From Deinococcus arboris (GTDB lineage: Bacteria > Deinococcota > Deinococci > Deinococcales > Deinococcaceae): a stretch of DNA of 64,000 nucleotides. The translations under genes and the position numbers were made by a program. The stretch spans positions 35,009-99,008 of the forward strand of contig NZ_WQLB01000015.1 of NCBI RefSeq assembly GCF_009755355.1, given 5' to 3'. This document shows positions 56,734 to 64,000 of this stretch, in pieces. The notes under the pieces are model-generated. The model ran no database searches. It saw only the letters and a program-made list of their open reading frames with translations, and was not told the origin of the DNA. How positions within the stretch are numbered: the stretch's first letter is position 1; each line of letters begins with the position of its first letter.

Positions 56734-59628
56734 TCAACGAGCGAAAAGGAGCTGGATGTCCCGCTCGGCATGCGCCAACTGGGGTTCGTTGCCCATGCTG
56801 CGGTGGATTTCGACAATGGTGCGCAGCACGTCTTCGGTAGGCGCGAGCAGCTGCATATGTTCGAAGTGCCGCAGCGCCTCGGGGAGGGCGCGCCGCTCCA
56901 GCGCTGATTTGCCCAGGACACCGTACGCACTGTAAAGGACGCCTGGGATCTCAGTATCGCGGAGGTCAGCTGCCCATACACTGTTGACGCCAGGCAGAAA
57001 ATCCGTGCCGTCACTCAGGAGTTGCCGGATCTGCAAGAGGTTGTTCGTGCGTACCGCCCGCCGCAGCTCGTCAACATCCGTCCGCACGTCCAGATCATCG
57101 GAAAACACATAGCGGCGTGTGCTGTCCTGCACGATGGCGTCGTTTACTCCCGTGGCTTTGGTCAGGCTGGCCCGCAGTGTGTTAAGGGCGTTGCGGTGAT
57201 CGCCTTTACCCTCGCCAATCAGCGTGCGCTGCAGTTCTTGGGAAGTGGCTGGTGGCAAGAGCGCCATCAGGGCGATCAGTTCCTGGGCCCGCGTGACATT
57301 CGATCCGCTGAGAGGCAAGGGCTTGCCGTCCAGCGAGACACTTAACTTGCCCAGTGTACGGATCGACAGCCGCTGCCGGGTGTCAGACCGGCCAAAGGCA
57401 TACTCCTGCAGCTCCCCTGCATACCATCCCTGCCTGACGGCTTCGCGCAGGGCTTGGCGCACCATGGTCAGGTCTGGGGTGAGGTATCGCCGCGACTTGA
57501 TCTTGCTATGAAGCGTCATGAAATCCCGGATGTGCGCCTCAGCCAGGGTGCCTTCCTCAGCGTGAATTTGAGCAAGGTAGGCGCGGCTTCTGACCGCCCA
57601 CTCGGCCAACTCGCCCAGGTCGGTCGGCACCTGTTCAAACCATGCGCGCGCTTCAGCCAGATTGCCCATGGCGAGGTCTCGCTGACCCCGATGAAATTTC
57701 AGGAGATCCACCAACATAGTGCTCTGGGCCAGCTGCGGATGGATTTCCAGTAGGCTTTCGGCCAGCGCCAGCCGCCGGTCCGCCTCAACGTGCTGAAACT
57801 GCGCACGGAGAGCCTCAGACAAGAGGGCCTCAGCCATGTACTGACGGTCTGGTCGACTGCTGGCCCGCGCGCGCTCGACCGCCTGCATCAGGTGGGTCAC
57901 GGCCTCGTCGAACTTGCCCTCTTTCATCCTCAGGTGGCCGAGCGCAAAGTGAATGGAGGTCGTTGTTCTGACCTGCGCCTCCTCGGCAATACACAGGGCG
58001 CGCTGGAGAAGGTCGTTGGCTGGAGTCAGTTCATCTGCGGCGCCGTGAAGAATCGCCGCATTCAAAAGGGGAATGGGGAGCCGAGCAGTCATGCCCAGCT
58101 GCTCGAAAATCACATGGGCCTGGCGCACCGCCATCATGGCTTCGTCAAGCCGGGCCAGCCGCAGATAGGACACGTTGAGGCCAATCAAGGCCACCCCCAT
58201 GACGTAATCGAGGTGGTGCTGTTCTGCCAGCCTGGTCGCTTCAAGGAGCTTTTGAAGGCCTCCTTCGCTGTCTCCCCGCTCCCGGCTTACATTGCCTGCC
58301 ATGGTCAACAAAATGACTTGCTGTTCGGCTGGATAAGCGTTCCAGTGCTGCCAGGCTTCGTCCAGCAGCTGAGCTGCATCGTCCACTCTGGCCTGAAGGA
58401 ACAGACCGTGGGCCAAAGGCGGCAGCACCGTCATCCGGGTGTCGGGGCGTTCTGCCAAGGTGTGCAGGATGGCCATACCAGCCTGCAACTGCTCGGTTTC
58501 CATGAGACTGATGCCGTACATGCGCGCCAGGGAAGGCGATGCCTGGACCGCCTCACTCGGAAGACGGTCCAAGATGGACCGAATAACGAGGAACTGGCTC
58601 CGGCGGAACAGGGGCGGAATCACCTGCTCGGCCATGTCCAAGGCGTCATTTATCAGATTTGCGTGCAGCAAGAGATCCAGTGCGTGGATTGGCCGCTCAT
58701 CGGTGAGGGCCCGCTGCGCGGCTTCGCGGTAACTGTCGGTCCACAGGTCAGGCGACTGGCGCAGCTGCTCATTCAGAACATTCAGCACCAGATCATGTGG
58801 TTGTGCGCCCACCGAGTGATGCAGGAGAGGCAGGCGGTGCAGGATTAACTGCCCCAACCAGTCGTCCGGCAAATCCAGCCCCAACGAATGAGGCAGGTAC
58901 GACGTCCATGTGTCGTACGGCGCCAGTTGAGGCAGGGCACGCTGCAGGGTCGGAGGAAGCGACCGCAACACGGCTTTGATCAAGTCAGGGGCTGAGTGGC
59001 CGTACGCGCCGGCGACCGTCAGGGCAACGCCCATCGGCCACCCTTTCAAAGGGGTGAGGTCGCTGACCGCTGTCGCCTCAGCTTGCGTAGACAGTTGCGC
59101 GACTTCGGCTTCGTCGAAGGCCAGCTGCTCCGGCCCCAGAACCATCAAGCTTTGAGTGGCCACCAAGTAGGCCACCTCGACCGAATCCAACTGCCTCGAG
59201 GAAATAAGCAGACGGTGCTGTTCAGGAAGCGCCCGGATGAACCCCACCAGCCACGCCTCACTCTCGGCGCTCAGCCGTTCGGCATGGTCCAGCAAGAAAG
59301 TCGTCCGCTCCAGGGCGGCAAGGTGCTTCGCCAATTGACGCGCAGAGAGCGGACGTGTTTCGTTGGCGGCCGTGATATCGGCACTGACCTGTGGCGCCCT
59401 GCCCTGCAGGCTGTGCGCGAGGTCTTCAATGAGTGAGTACACGTCATTGTCGAGTTCCCGAAGATCAAGGCGCACCACGATTTCGCCAGCTTCCAGCGCG
59501 GCCTGCGCCACTTGGCCCAGAAGCACCGATTTACCGTACCCTGACGGACCCAGCAGCAGTGCCACATGCGGAACGTCTGTGCGGCGCATTTCACGCAGGA
59601 GGCGCTCACGCTGAATCGATAATTTCAA
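56734..59628 (-). CDS. STAND ATPase regulator with TPRs and SARP-type C-terminus
   Basis: A 964-residue protein. Start is the TTG at 59628 (LKLSIQRERLLREMRR), overlapping the upstream TGA (TTGA) with GAGG upstream. Walker A GPSGYGKS (27-34) and FLLDHAERL as Walker B; then a MalT-like arm, TPR-like helical repeats (about 350-720), and a C-terminal OmpR-like winged helix plus BTAD domain (RTLGKLSVSLDGKPLPL, RNALNTLRASLTKATG). These are signal-sensing transcription activators. The DNA-binding domain at the C-terminus is unusual for SARP proteins, where it is N-terminal. The target is unknown. Confidence 0.8.
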   Translation of the reverse strand: MKLSIQRERLLREMRRTDVPHVALLLGPSGYGKSVLLGQVAQAALEAGEIVVRLDLRELDNDVYSLIEDLAHSLQGRAPQVSADITAANETRPLSARQLAKHLAALERTTFLLDHAERLSAESEAWLVGFIRALPEQHRLLISSRQLDSVEVAYLVATQSLMVLGPEQLAFDEAEVAQLSTQAEATAVSDLTPLKGWPMGVALTVAGAYGHSAPDLIKAVLRSLPPTLQRALPQLAPYDTWTSYLPHSLGLDLPDDWLGQLILHRLPLLHHSVGAQPHDLVLNVLNEQLRQSPDLWTDSYREAAQRALTDERPIHALDLLLHANLINDALDMAEQVIPPLFRRSQFLVIRSILDRLPSEAVQASPSLARMYGISLMETEQLQAGMAILHTLAERPDTRMTVLPPLAHGLFLQARVDDAAQLLDEAWQHWNAYPAEQQVILLTMAGNVSRERGDSEGGLQKLLEATRLAEQHHLDYVMGVALIGLNVSYLRLARLDEAMMAVRQAHVIFEQLGMTARLPIPLLNAAILHGAADELTPANDLLQRALCIAEEAQVRTTTSIHFALGHLRMKEGKFDEAVTHLMQAVERARASSRPDRQYMAEALLSEALRAQFQHVEADRRLALAESLLEIHPQLAQSTMLVDLLKFHRGQRDLAMGNLAEARAWFEQVPTDLGELAEWAVRSRAYLAQIHAEEGTLAEAHIRDFMTLHSKIKSRRYLTPDLTMVRQALREAVRQGWYAGELQEYAFGRSDTRQRLSIRTLGKLSVSLDGKPLPLSGSNVTRAQELIALMALLPPATSQELQRTLIGEGKGDHRNALNTLRASLTKATGVNDAIVQDSTRRYVFSDDLDVRTDVDELRRAVRTNNLLQIRQLLSDGTDFLPGVNSVWAADLRDTEIPGVLYSAYGVLGKSALERRALPEALRHFEHMQLLAPTEDVLRTIVEIHRSMGNEPQLAHAERDIQLLFAR

Positions 59629-59969
59629 AGCACGCCTCGGCGCGTGCCTGGCGCGCAGTAGCCCCCCTCGGGCGCGTAATAGTTCAGGCCGAGCACGCCC
59701 ATCGCCACGATGGCCACCAGCATGACAGCCACGTAGCCGACGCCAATGACTGCGGCCAGAGCCAGCGTCAAGATCACTACACCCGTCGCCACGAGATACC
59801 GCAGGAGGTCCAGTGCCCCGCACAGGAGATACCCGCATGCCAGCAGCAGCCTCATGCCGCCTTCCGTACGGTGCCACCGAGCAGGCGCGCCTGCCCAGAG
59901 CCCCCAGGGCGTGAACATTGGGCGAAGTGCTGCGTAGAGCGACTGGGTACGTGTACGGTTGGTCAACAT
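59625..59969 (-). CDS. Membrane protein, 114 aa, coupled to STAND regulator
   Basis: Start at 59969 (MLTNRTRTQSLYAALRP) with AGGAGGCCTT upstream. Membrane segments LLLACGYLLCGALDLLRYLV, ATGVVILTLALAAVIGVG and YVAVMLVAIVAMGVLGL. Its TGA overlaps the TTG start of the STAND gene, so the two are coupled; it may be a membrane sensor or anchor for it. Confidence 0.65.
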   Translation of the reverse strand: MLTNRTRTQSLYAALRPMFTPWGLWAGAPARWHRTEGGMRLLLACGYLLCGALDLLRYLVATGVVILTLALAAVIGVGYVAVMLVAIVAMGVLGLNYYAPEGGYCAPGTRRGVL

Positions 59970-60039
59970 AAGGCCTCCTTCCAAATTCAGCTTAAACGAA
60001 AAGGCCGGGGGTGGGTATAGGCATTTGTGGCAGACCTTC

Positions 60040-60735
60040 TCAGGGCGTCACCGTCAGTGCCGGAAGATCTGTTCGGCGATTGACCTTGCCCTGGGCGACA
60101 AAGATATGGGCGGCTTCAACAGCTGTGAACGTCGTGCGCGCGCCGCTGGCGAGGATTTTGTTTCGGTTCCAGATGCGTCCTTCGACACCCACCAACTGCC
60201 CCCGAGCGATAGTCACGTCACTCCCGTCACCGTACTTACAGACGTCCACCCAGTTCACCTCGGCGCGTTCAGGATGACTGACGGCTAGACTGACGTTCAG
60301 CACGGCCGTGTGGTCGACAAAACCCCGCTGGGCATCTGCGCCGGCGCGCCCGCTCAACACCACCCGCTGGAAACCGTTTCGCAGTCGGAAGCCCTGACCT
60401 ACGTCCCGAACCAGATCCGAGGCGTGCCGTTCAATCGGCATCACGTTGAGAATCTTGACCTCTGTGCGTGGGGCCCGCGTGATGGTGTTGCGGGTTTGGT
60501 GTAGAAAGCCGGCCACAGTTAGGGCCTGCCCTTTGATGACGTGCACCGCGTCAAGGTGAGAACGTTCAATGAGACAGCGCTGGTAAAAGGCCATCGGTTT
60601 CGTGTTGCCGTCGGCGAAGGTCACGAGTTCCTCGCCGGCTACCACGAAGCTCAAGCAGTCACCTCTGGGCTCCGGCATCTGGGCCACACACCCGATCAGG
60701 TCGACCATACTGCCAAATTTGGCGGGAAGAATCAT
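60040..60735 (-). CDS. Divergent tandem OB-fold (SSB-like) protein
   Basis: A 231-residue protein, start at 60735 (MILPAKFGSMVDLIGCVAQM), six bases after the -10. Two OB-like units: VDLIGCVAQMPEP...CLSFVV...VIKGQALTVAGFLHQ and QRVVLSGRAGADA...LNVSLAV...GQLVGVEGRIW. Aromatic residues that stack with DNA are fewer than in the SSB at 30901, and there is no acidic tail. Possibly an ssDNA-binding accessory of replication or transfer. Confidence 0.6.
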   Translation of the reverse strand: MILPAKFGSMVDLIGCVAQMPEPRGDCLSFVVAGEELVTFADGNTKPMAFYQRCLIERSHLDAVHVIKGQALTVAGFLHQTRNTITRAPRTEVKILNVMPIERHASDLVRDVGQGFRLRNGFQRVVLSGRAGADAQRGFVDHTAVLNVSLAVSHPERAEVNWVDVCKYGDGSDVTIARGQLVGVEGRIWNRNKILASGARTTFTAVEAAHIFVAQGKVNRRTDLPALTVTP

Positions 60736-60741
60736 GGATTC

Positions 60742-60770
60742 AGCGTAGGCGACCCCTGGTTTGGCCCCAA
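60742..60770 (-). promoter_or_regulatory. Promoter of the recurring AACC(T/A)G type
   Basis: TTGGGG (17-bp spacing) or TGGGGC (16-bp), block CAAACCAGG, and TACGCT six bases before the ATG at 60735. Confidence 0.6.
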
Positions 60771-60827
60771 AAAGGCCAAAAAAATAACCCTCAAAGCGAG
60801 AACCAAACGGTTCAGGCAATAAGGGCC

Positions 60828-60866
60828 GCGAAAGCAAACTGCTTTCGCACACTGACATCGTCAGTG
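60828..60866 (-). terminator. Two tandem hairpins after 60861-61751
   Basis: Stem 1 CACTGAC/GTCAGTG (60850-60866), which includes the stop codon of the upstream gene. Stem 2 GCGAAAGCA/TGCTTTCGC (60828-60848), perfect 9 bp. No T-tract directly after stem 2. Confidence 0.6.
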
Positions 60867-61751
60867 CATGGCGGATTTCCACGGCAGATGCGTGGATCCG
60901 ACGTACTCACCGGGGTGACTGGATGTATGCCAGGCCACCTCTTCTGCCACACGAATATCACTGTGTGGGAGGTAGTACGCTCGCGCCTGGTGTGCAGTGC
61001 CACTGACCTGCAACGCTGCCCTTAGTTGAAAGGCCAGGGTCGGGTTATAGGCACGCTCCAGATGCTCAGCCAGTTCCATGATGTGTCCTGGATCAGCCGG
61101 GTCATATACGTCCACAAGACCAAAGTGCTGGGCTTCGCGAACGGCCAGTTGAAACAGGCTCATGGGGATGAGCGATGCTTCGTCGTGGCTACTGACGACA
61201 GCGTCTTGCGGGTCAATGACCTGCATGACACCTAAGGAATCCAGCCAGTCCAGCGCCTCCTCTGATCTCGGATCTACCTGGTAAGACTCCACCAGAAGTT
61301 CACGGACACTGGGAGACAGACGGTCTGCTGGCGTCAGGCGGGCGAGACGGGTCCGGAAGGACATCGTCATCCGCGGTGAACCGACAGGACCCAGTGCCTC
61401 TTCACGTTCTGAAGTCAGGAGACGGACCGTGGCGTAGACAGCGTCGCGCACCCGCATGAGATAGGCGTCGTTATTGGCAAACGGCACCTTTCCACGCAGA
61501 GCACCGACAGGGCTAGAAGCCTGCTGCTGGCACTGGATGAGACGCTCGATCCACGTCTTCACCACCACATGCTCCAGACTCAGGGTGTACACCGCGTGCT
61601 TGAAGGCGCGGTCCGGGTGATTCACCTTCACCCGCTGCGCTGCCACAAGGTCAGCCAGCAGGTCGAGTGAACGTCCCATTTCGTCCGCCAGGGCGTTACG
61701 AAGGGTGCGGAGGGCCATCAGCGGTGCAAGCAAAGTCAGGGTACTGGTCAT
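60861..61751 (-). CDS. Hypothetical protein, 296 aa, helical
   Basis: Start at 61751 (MTSTLTLLAPLMALRTLRNA) with AAGGAAAT upstream. Almost all helical; includes HAVYTLSLEHVVVKTWIERL and LDWLDSLGVMQVIDPQDAVV. No membrane segments and no family recognised. The leader has a hairpin (61765-61800). Confidence 0.58.
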   Translation of the reverse strand: MTSTLTLLAPLMALRTLRNALADEMGRSLDLLADLVAAQRVKVNHPDRAFKHAVYTLSLEHVVVKTWIERLIQCQQQASSPVGALRGKVPFANNDAYLMRVRDAVYATVRLLTSEREEALGPVGSPRMTMSFRTRLARLTPADRLSPSVRELLVESYQVDPRSEEALDWLDSLGVMQVIDPQDAVVSSHDEASLIPMSLFQLAVREAQHFGLVDVYDPADPGHIMELAEHLERAYNPTLAFQLRAALQVSGTAHQARAYYLPHSDIRVAEEVAWHTSSHPGEYVGSTHLPWKSAMH

Positions 61752-61764
61752 GGGTATTTCCTTT

Positions 61765-61800
61765 CCGCGCGGCTGTGGGGGGTCCCTCAGCCGCGCGAGC
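61765..61800 (-). promoter_or_regulatory. Leader hairpin, distant member of the intercistronic family
   Basis: Arms GCGCGGCTG/CAGCCGCGC with a twelve-base loop, upstream of the SD of 60861-61751. Confidence 0.5.
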
Positions 61801-61947
61801 GGTGAGGGCACAGAGTGTGCGGAGAGGCTGCGTTTCCGAATCGCCGACGAAACTGAACGAACTCAAGGCCCCTTCAAATGGATGAATCCGTCAGCTGCCA
61901 ACAGAAATGCTGGCGCTGTCTTCAAACCATGGAGGGTCTTTCTGCCT

Positions 61948-62379
61948 TCACTGGTGGTGATAGGCGTAGAGAAACTCCCGGGAAGCCTCTCCAGTTAGAA
62001 ACAACTGGAAGGCTCCGGGTTCAGGCACGGCAACAACCGGCCGTGGCTCGCTGCGAAGGCGGCCATGGGGATGGTCACTGCTCTGGTACATCTGCGGGCG
62101 GAACGCTGTAGTAGCAGGGCGCGCAACGATAACGTTGTGCACCTGACCGTACACCAGAAGACGGTGACGGTCCTGCCCTCCTTCGCTCTGCACATCGAGA
62201 TGCGCCGCTTGAACCCGTCGGGGTGCCCTGAATACGTCCGTGAAGACGTCCAGGTCAACCAAACGCAAAAAAACCCCCTGCCCCTGCGTCTCACGACGCC
62301 AGAGGCGTGTGAGATGCGAAGTGCCGAAGGTTGTGCAATGACCTTGACGGTCAGCAGACCGACCAAGGCCGGTAGGCAA
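61948..62379 (-). other. Uncertain reading frame in a 640-bp gap
   Basis: Between 61801 and 62447 no frame is convincing. The minus-strand frame 61948-62379 has a plausible core (VFLRLVDLDVFTDVF, HRLLVYGQVHNVIVARP) but no SD, and competing frames on both strands exist. If real, it would start after the T-run at 62267-62273 (for example at a TTG). Treat as unresolved. Confidence 0.25.
62267..62299 (-). terminator. Possible weak terminator after 62448-62927
   Basis: Minus-strand stem GCGTC/GACGC (loop GTGA), then a G-rich stretch and seven T. The 12-base gap between stem and T-tract makes it atypical. Confidence 0.3.
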
Positions 62380-62447
62380 TACACTGTGCGCAGTGGGTGT
62401 CGCTGCAGTGTTGCCCCAACTATACGCCGTCAGCGCTTGGCCGTGTG

Positions 62448-62927
62448 TCAGGTCAAGAGGCGCTCAAGCCGGTGTGCCTGGAGCGTCAGGCCTGCTCCAG
62501 CGCATGACACTGCACCCATAACGTAGACGCGGTGACCACACCGTAGGGAAGTCAGCCACTCCCGAAGGTGCGGTGCCATCACGACCATCGTAAGGCCGTT
62601 CACTGTTACGTGCACCTGTGGCTCACCGTCATGATCCGTGGGCCAGGCGCTGACTGTGCCAGACACACTGAACATGTTCATGGAACCGTGGTGCGGTGCA
62701 AGAACTTCGAACGCGCTTGCCACAAGCCGGTGTGTGGCGGCGCCCTGCACCTGTACCAGCACCATGTTCCCAGGTTTCACCTGCCGAGCGGCTTTGTTCG
62801 CCAGTTCGTGCGTCACAACAATCTCTAAGGAACAGCCACTCACATCCACCGCAAAAAAAAGGCCGCCAGCGCCTGTCAACGGAAGTGGTGTTGACGTGAC
62901 CTGGCCGACCAGAGCTCCATGCATCAT
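62448..62927 (-). CDS. Tandem OB-fold-like protein, 159 aa
   Basis: Start at 62927 (MMHGALVGQVTSTPLPL), six bases after TACAGT. Two similar units: HGALVGQVTST...LFFAVDV...GNMVLVQVQGA and FSVSGTVSAW...PQVHVTVN...GHRVYVMGAVS. The strand pattern fits two short OB-folds, related in layout to the proteins at 30901 and 60040. No C-terminal tail. Confidence 0.55.
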   Translation of the reverse strand: MMHGALVGQVTSTPLPLTGAGGLFFAVDVSGCSLEIVVTHELANKAARQVKPGNMVLVQVQGAATHRLVASAFEVLAPHHGSMNMFSVSGTVSAWPTDHDGEPQVHVTVNGLTMVVMAPHLREWLTSLRCGHRVYVMGAVSCAGAGLTLQAHRLERLLT

Positions 62928-62933
62928 GGCTTG

Positions 62934-62961
62934 ACTGTAGAAGGGATGAGGTTCTGGACTA
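62934..62961 (-). promoter_or_regulatory. Promoter of the recurring type, weak -35
   Basis: TAGTCC, 16-bp spacer AGAACCTCATCC..., TACAGT six bases before the ATG at 62927. The AACCT block is kept though the -35 is poor. It lies at the stop codon of the upstream membrane-protein gene. Confidence 0.5.
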
Positions 62962-63267
62962 GCGGTTGCGTGCCAAGAGAATTGAGGTGGCGGCCAGAAA
63001 GCCGAGAGTGCTGACACTGGGCAGTGCACAGACGGCACCGATGACCAGGGTGCCGCTCCCCATCAGGGCAAGGACCCCTAGGCCTACGATGCCTGCCACC
63101 CGCTGCGCTTCGGTCTGTACAGGGAGGATGGCGGCCACGGTCAACACCAGGGCCATAGGAAGCCAAATAGGGGCGAACAGGGCCAGTGATGCAGCGGTGA
63201 GGGCGACAACCACCCACAGGAAGAGGCGGCGGTGGGCGGCAAAAGGCTGGAATCGGGCAGTCAGCAT
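62959..63267 (-). CDS. Small membrane protein, 102 aa
   Basis: Start at 63267 (MLTARFQPFAAHRRLFLWVV) with GGAGGAAGCT upstream. Membrane segments LFLWVVVALTAASLALFAPI, WLPMALVLTVAAILPV, IVGLGVLALMGSGTLVIGAV and TLGFLAATSILL. No family recognised. The gap 63268-63412 holds nothing clear. Confidence 0.62.
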   Translation of the reverse strand: MLTARFQPFAAHRRLFLWVVVALTAASLALFAPIWLPMALVLTVAAILPVQTEAQRVAGIVGLGVLALMGSGTLVIGAVCALPSVSTLGFLAATSILLARNR

Positions 63268-63412
63268 AGCTTCCTCCAGGAAAGAGAACTTGCCGGGACC
63301 AGCCTTGGGGTGGGTGCAGGAGGTTGGCTCTTTCAGTATGAAGTGAATCTGCCGGGGAAGGTGTGGCAGGCCTAAAGTCAGCTCGGGAATGAGATGGTCG
63401 CAGACCTGACTG

Positions 63413-63976
63413 TCAATTCCACTGCTGCTCACGCTCGGGCTCCGACGGGTTCTCTTCGTGGCCCTCTCGATGCCTCTGCTCAACCTCACTGATCAAGAGC
63501 AGTTCTGACAGAATCTGTCCCAGTTGATGTTGCAGTTCTAAGCGCCGGTGGGCCGCGTTGACCAGGACCTCAGCACTCTCCGTAGTGGCCGCTGCCGGTT
63601 TCGGAGGTACGTGAGTCGGCGGAGACTCGTCCAGACGATCTCTACGCTGCGGCGCTTGAAGATCGTCTACAGATCCACGTGTGAAGAAGCAGATGACGCG
63701 TGCTAACTGGTAGCCCCGCTGGGTGAGGCGGTAAGTGCGTCGGCGATGACGCTTGTACGCCGTCCATGAGTGATCCAGCCAACCGCGATTTTTCAAGGCA
63801 TCCACCGCACCGTAAAACTGCTCAAGCGTGAGCTGCGTATCTATCAGGATGTGGTTGGGTAGTACCGGTTCGGGATAATGGTGAACCAGGCAAGTCAAGA
63901 GAACTCGCTGCGCCTTATTGCGCAGAAGATGCGCGGCGCTGAGGTGGGGAAGAATGATACGTGGCTTCCAGCTCAT
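63413..63976 (-). CDS. Winged-helix protein, 187 aa, with coiled-coil C-terminus
   Basis: ATG at 63976 with AGGAGAAAT upstream. Residues 15-95 (RVLLTCLVHHYPEPVLPNHI, LTLEQFYGAVDALKNRGWLD, RTYRLTQRGYQLARVI) form a winged helix with basic wing, like PadR/MarR-type regulators. The C-terminal part (RRLELQHQLGQILSELLLIS) is a helix for dimerisation. Likely a local transcription or replication regulator. Confidence 0.66.
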   Translation of the reverse strand: MSWKPRIILPHLSAAHLLRNKAQRVLLTCLVHHYPEPVLPNHILIDTQLTLEQFYGAVDALKNRGWLDHSWTAYKRHRRRTYRLTQRGYQLARVICFFTRGSVDDLQAPQRRDRLDESPPTHVPPKPAAATTESAEVLVNAAHRRLELQHQLGQILSELLLISEVEQRHREGHEENPSEPEREQQWN

Positions 63977-64000
63977 GCAATTTCTCCTGCTTGAATGGGA

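Noticed and set aside
62065..62526. Plus-strand 153-codon frame in the 62-kb gap
   Set aside because: No SD, mixed composition, overlaps the better-supported minus-strand tandem-OB gene.

Overview
The window is GC-rich DNA (roughly two thirds G+C by eye) with many leaderless or SD-led genes. It most resembles a large plasmid or megaplasmid of Deinococcus. The main reasons are an SSB with two OB-folds per chain (the Deinococcus-Thermus arrangement), parAB, a PRTRC cassette and a conjugation-type secretion apparatus on one replicon. No rRNA, tRNA or CRISPR array was seen. Almost all genes lie on the minus strand. The species call is an inference.

Layout. 0-5 kb: the end of an acyltransferase-3 gene, a 1,245-residue defence-like protein with a nuclease-like N-terminus, and a 317-bp element bounded by 34-bp inverted repeats. 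5-9.5 kb: a secreted protein, then parAB, where ParA carries an extra Phd/YefM-like N-terminus. Upstream of parA are three 21-bp inverted repeats that could be the centromere. 9.5-21.5 kb: two plasmid methyltransferases and a PRTRC cassette (ThiF, B, C, E and four F-like paralogues). This cassette is interrupted by an opposite-strand, AT-rich trypsin-like protease gene between imperfect direct repeats. 21.5-32.8 kb: a VWA protein with an HEAGH motif and a MoxR-type AAA+ ATPase, a short DpdA/TGT-like protein, a second ParB-like protein, a Trp-rich micro-ORF followed by a terminator, a plasmid SSB and many unknowns.

33-52.4 kb: a type IV secretion/conjugation region containing a SpoIIIAA-like ATPase, VirB1-like transglycosylase, VirD4, VirB6, VirB5/TrbJ, VirB4, VirB3 and a VirB2-like protein. 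VirB10/TrbI, two replication-relaxation-like proteins and a VirB9-like protein are also present, but no relaxase is visible. 52.5-56.2 kb: a likely replication operon (winged-helix protein, RNase H-like protein, orphan MshEN-domain protein, primase-polymerase). 56.2-64 kb: a STAND/SARP regulator, two more tandem-OB proteins, small membrane proteins and a winged-helix protein.

Two features run through the element. First, between about 10 and 32 kb nearly every intercistronic gap holds a GC hairpin just upstream of the next ribosome-binding site. The arm sequences differ but pair, and the flanks (GGTCGC... and ...GGGG) are partly conserved. Second, about a dozen promoters share a TTGGCG-like -35, an AACC(T/A)G block, a 16-bp spacer and a TANNNT -10, and several place the -10 six bases before the start codon.
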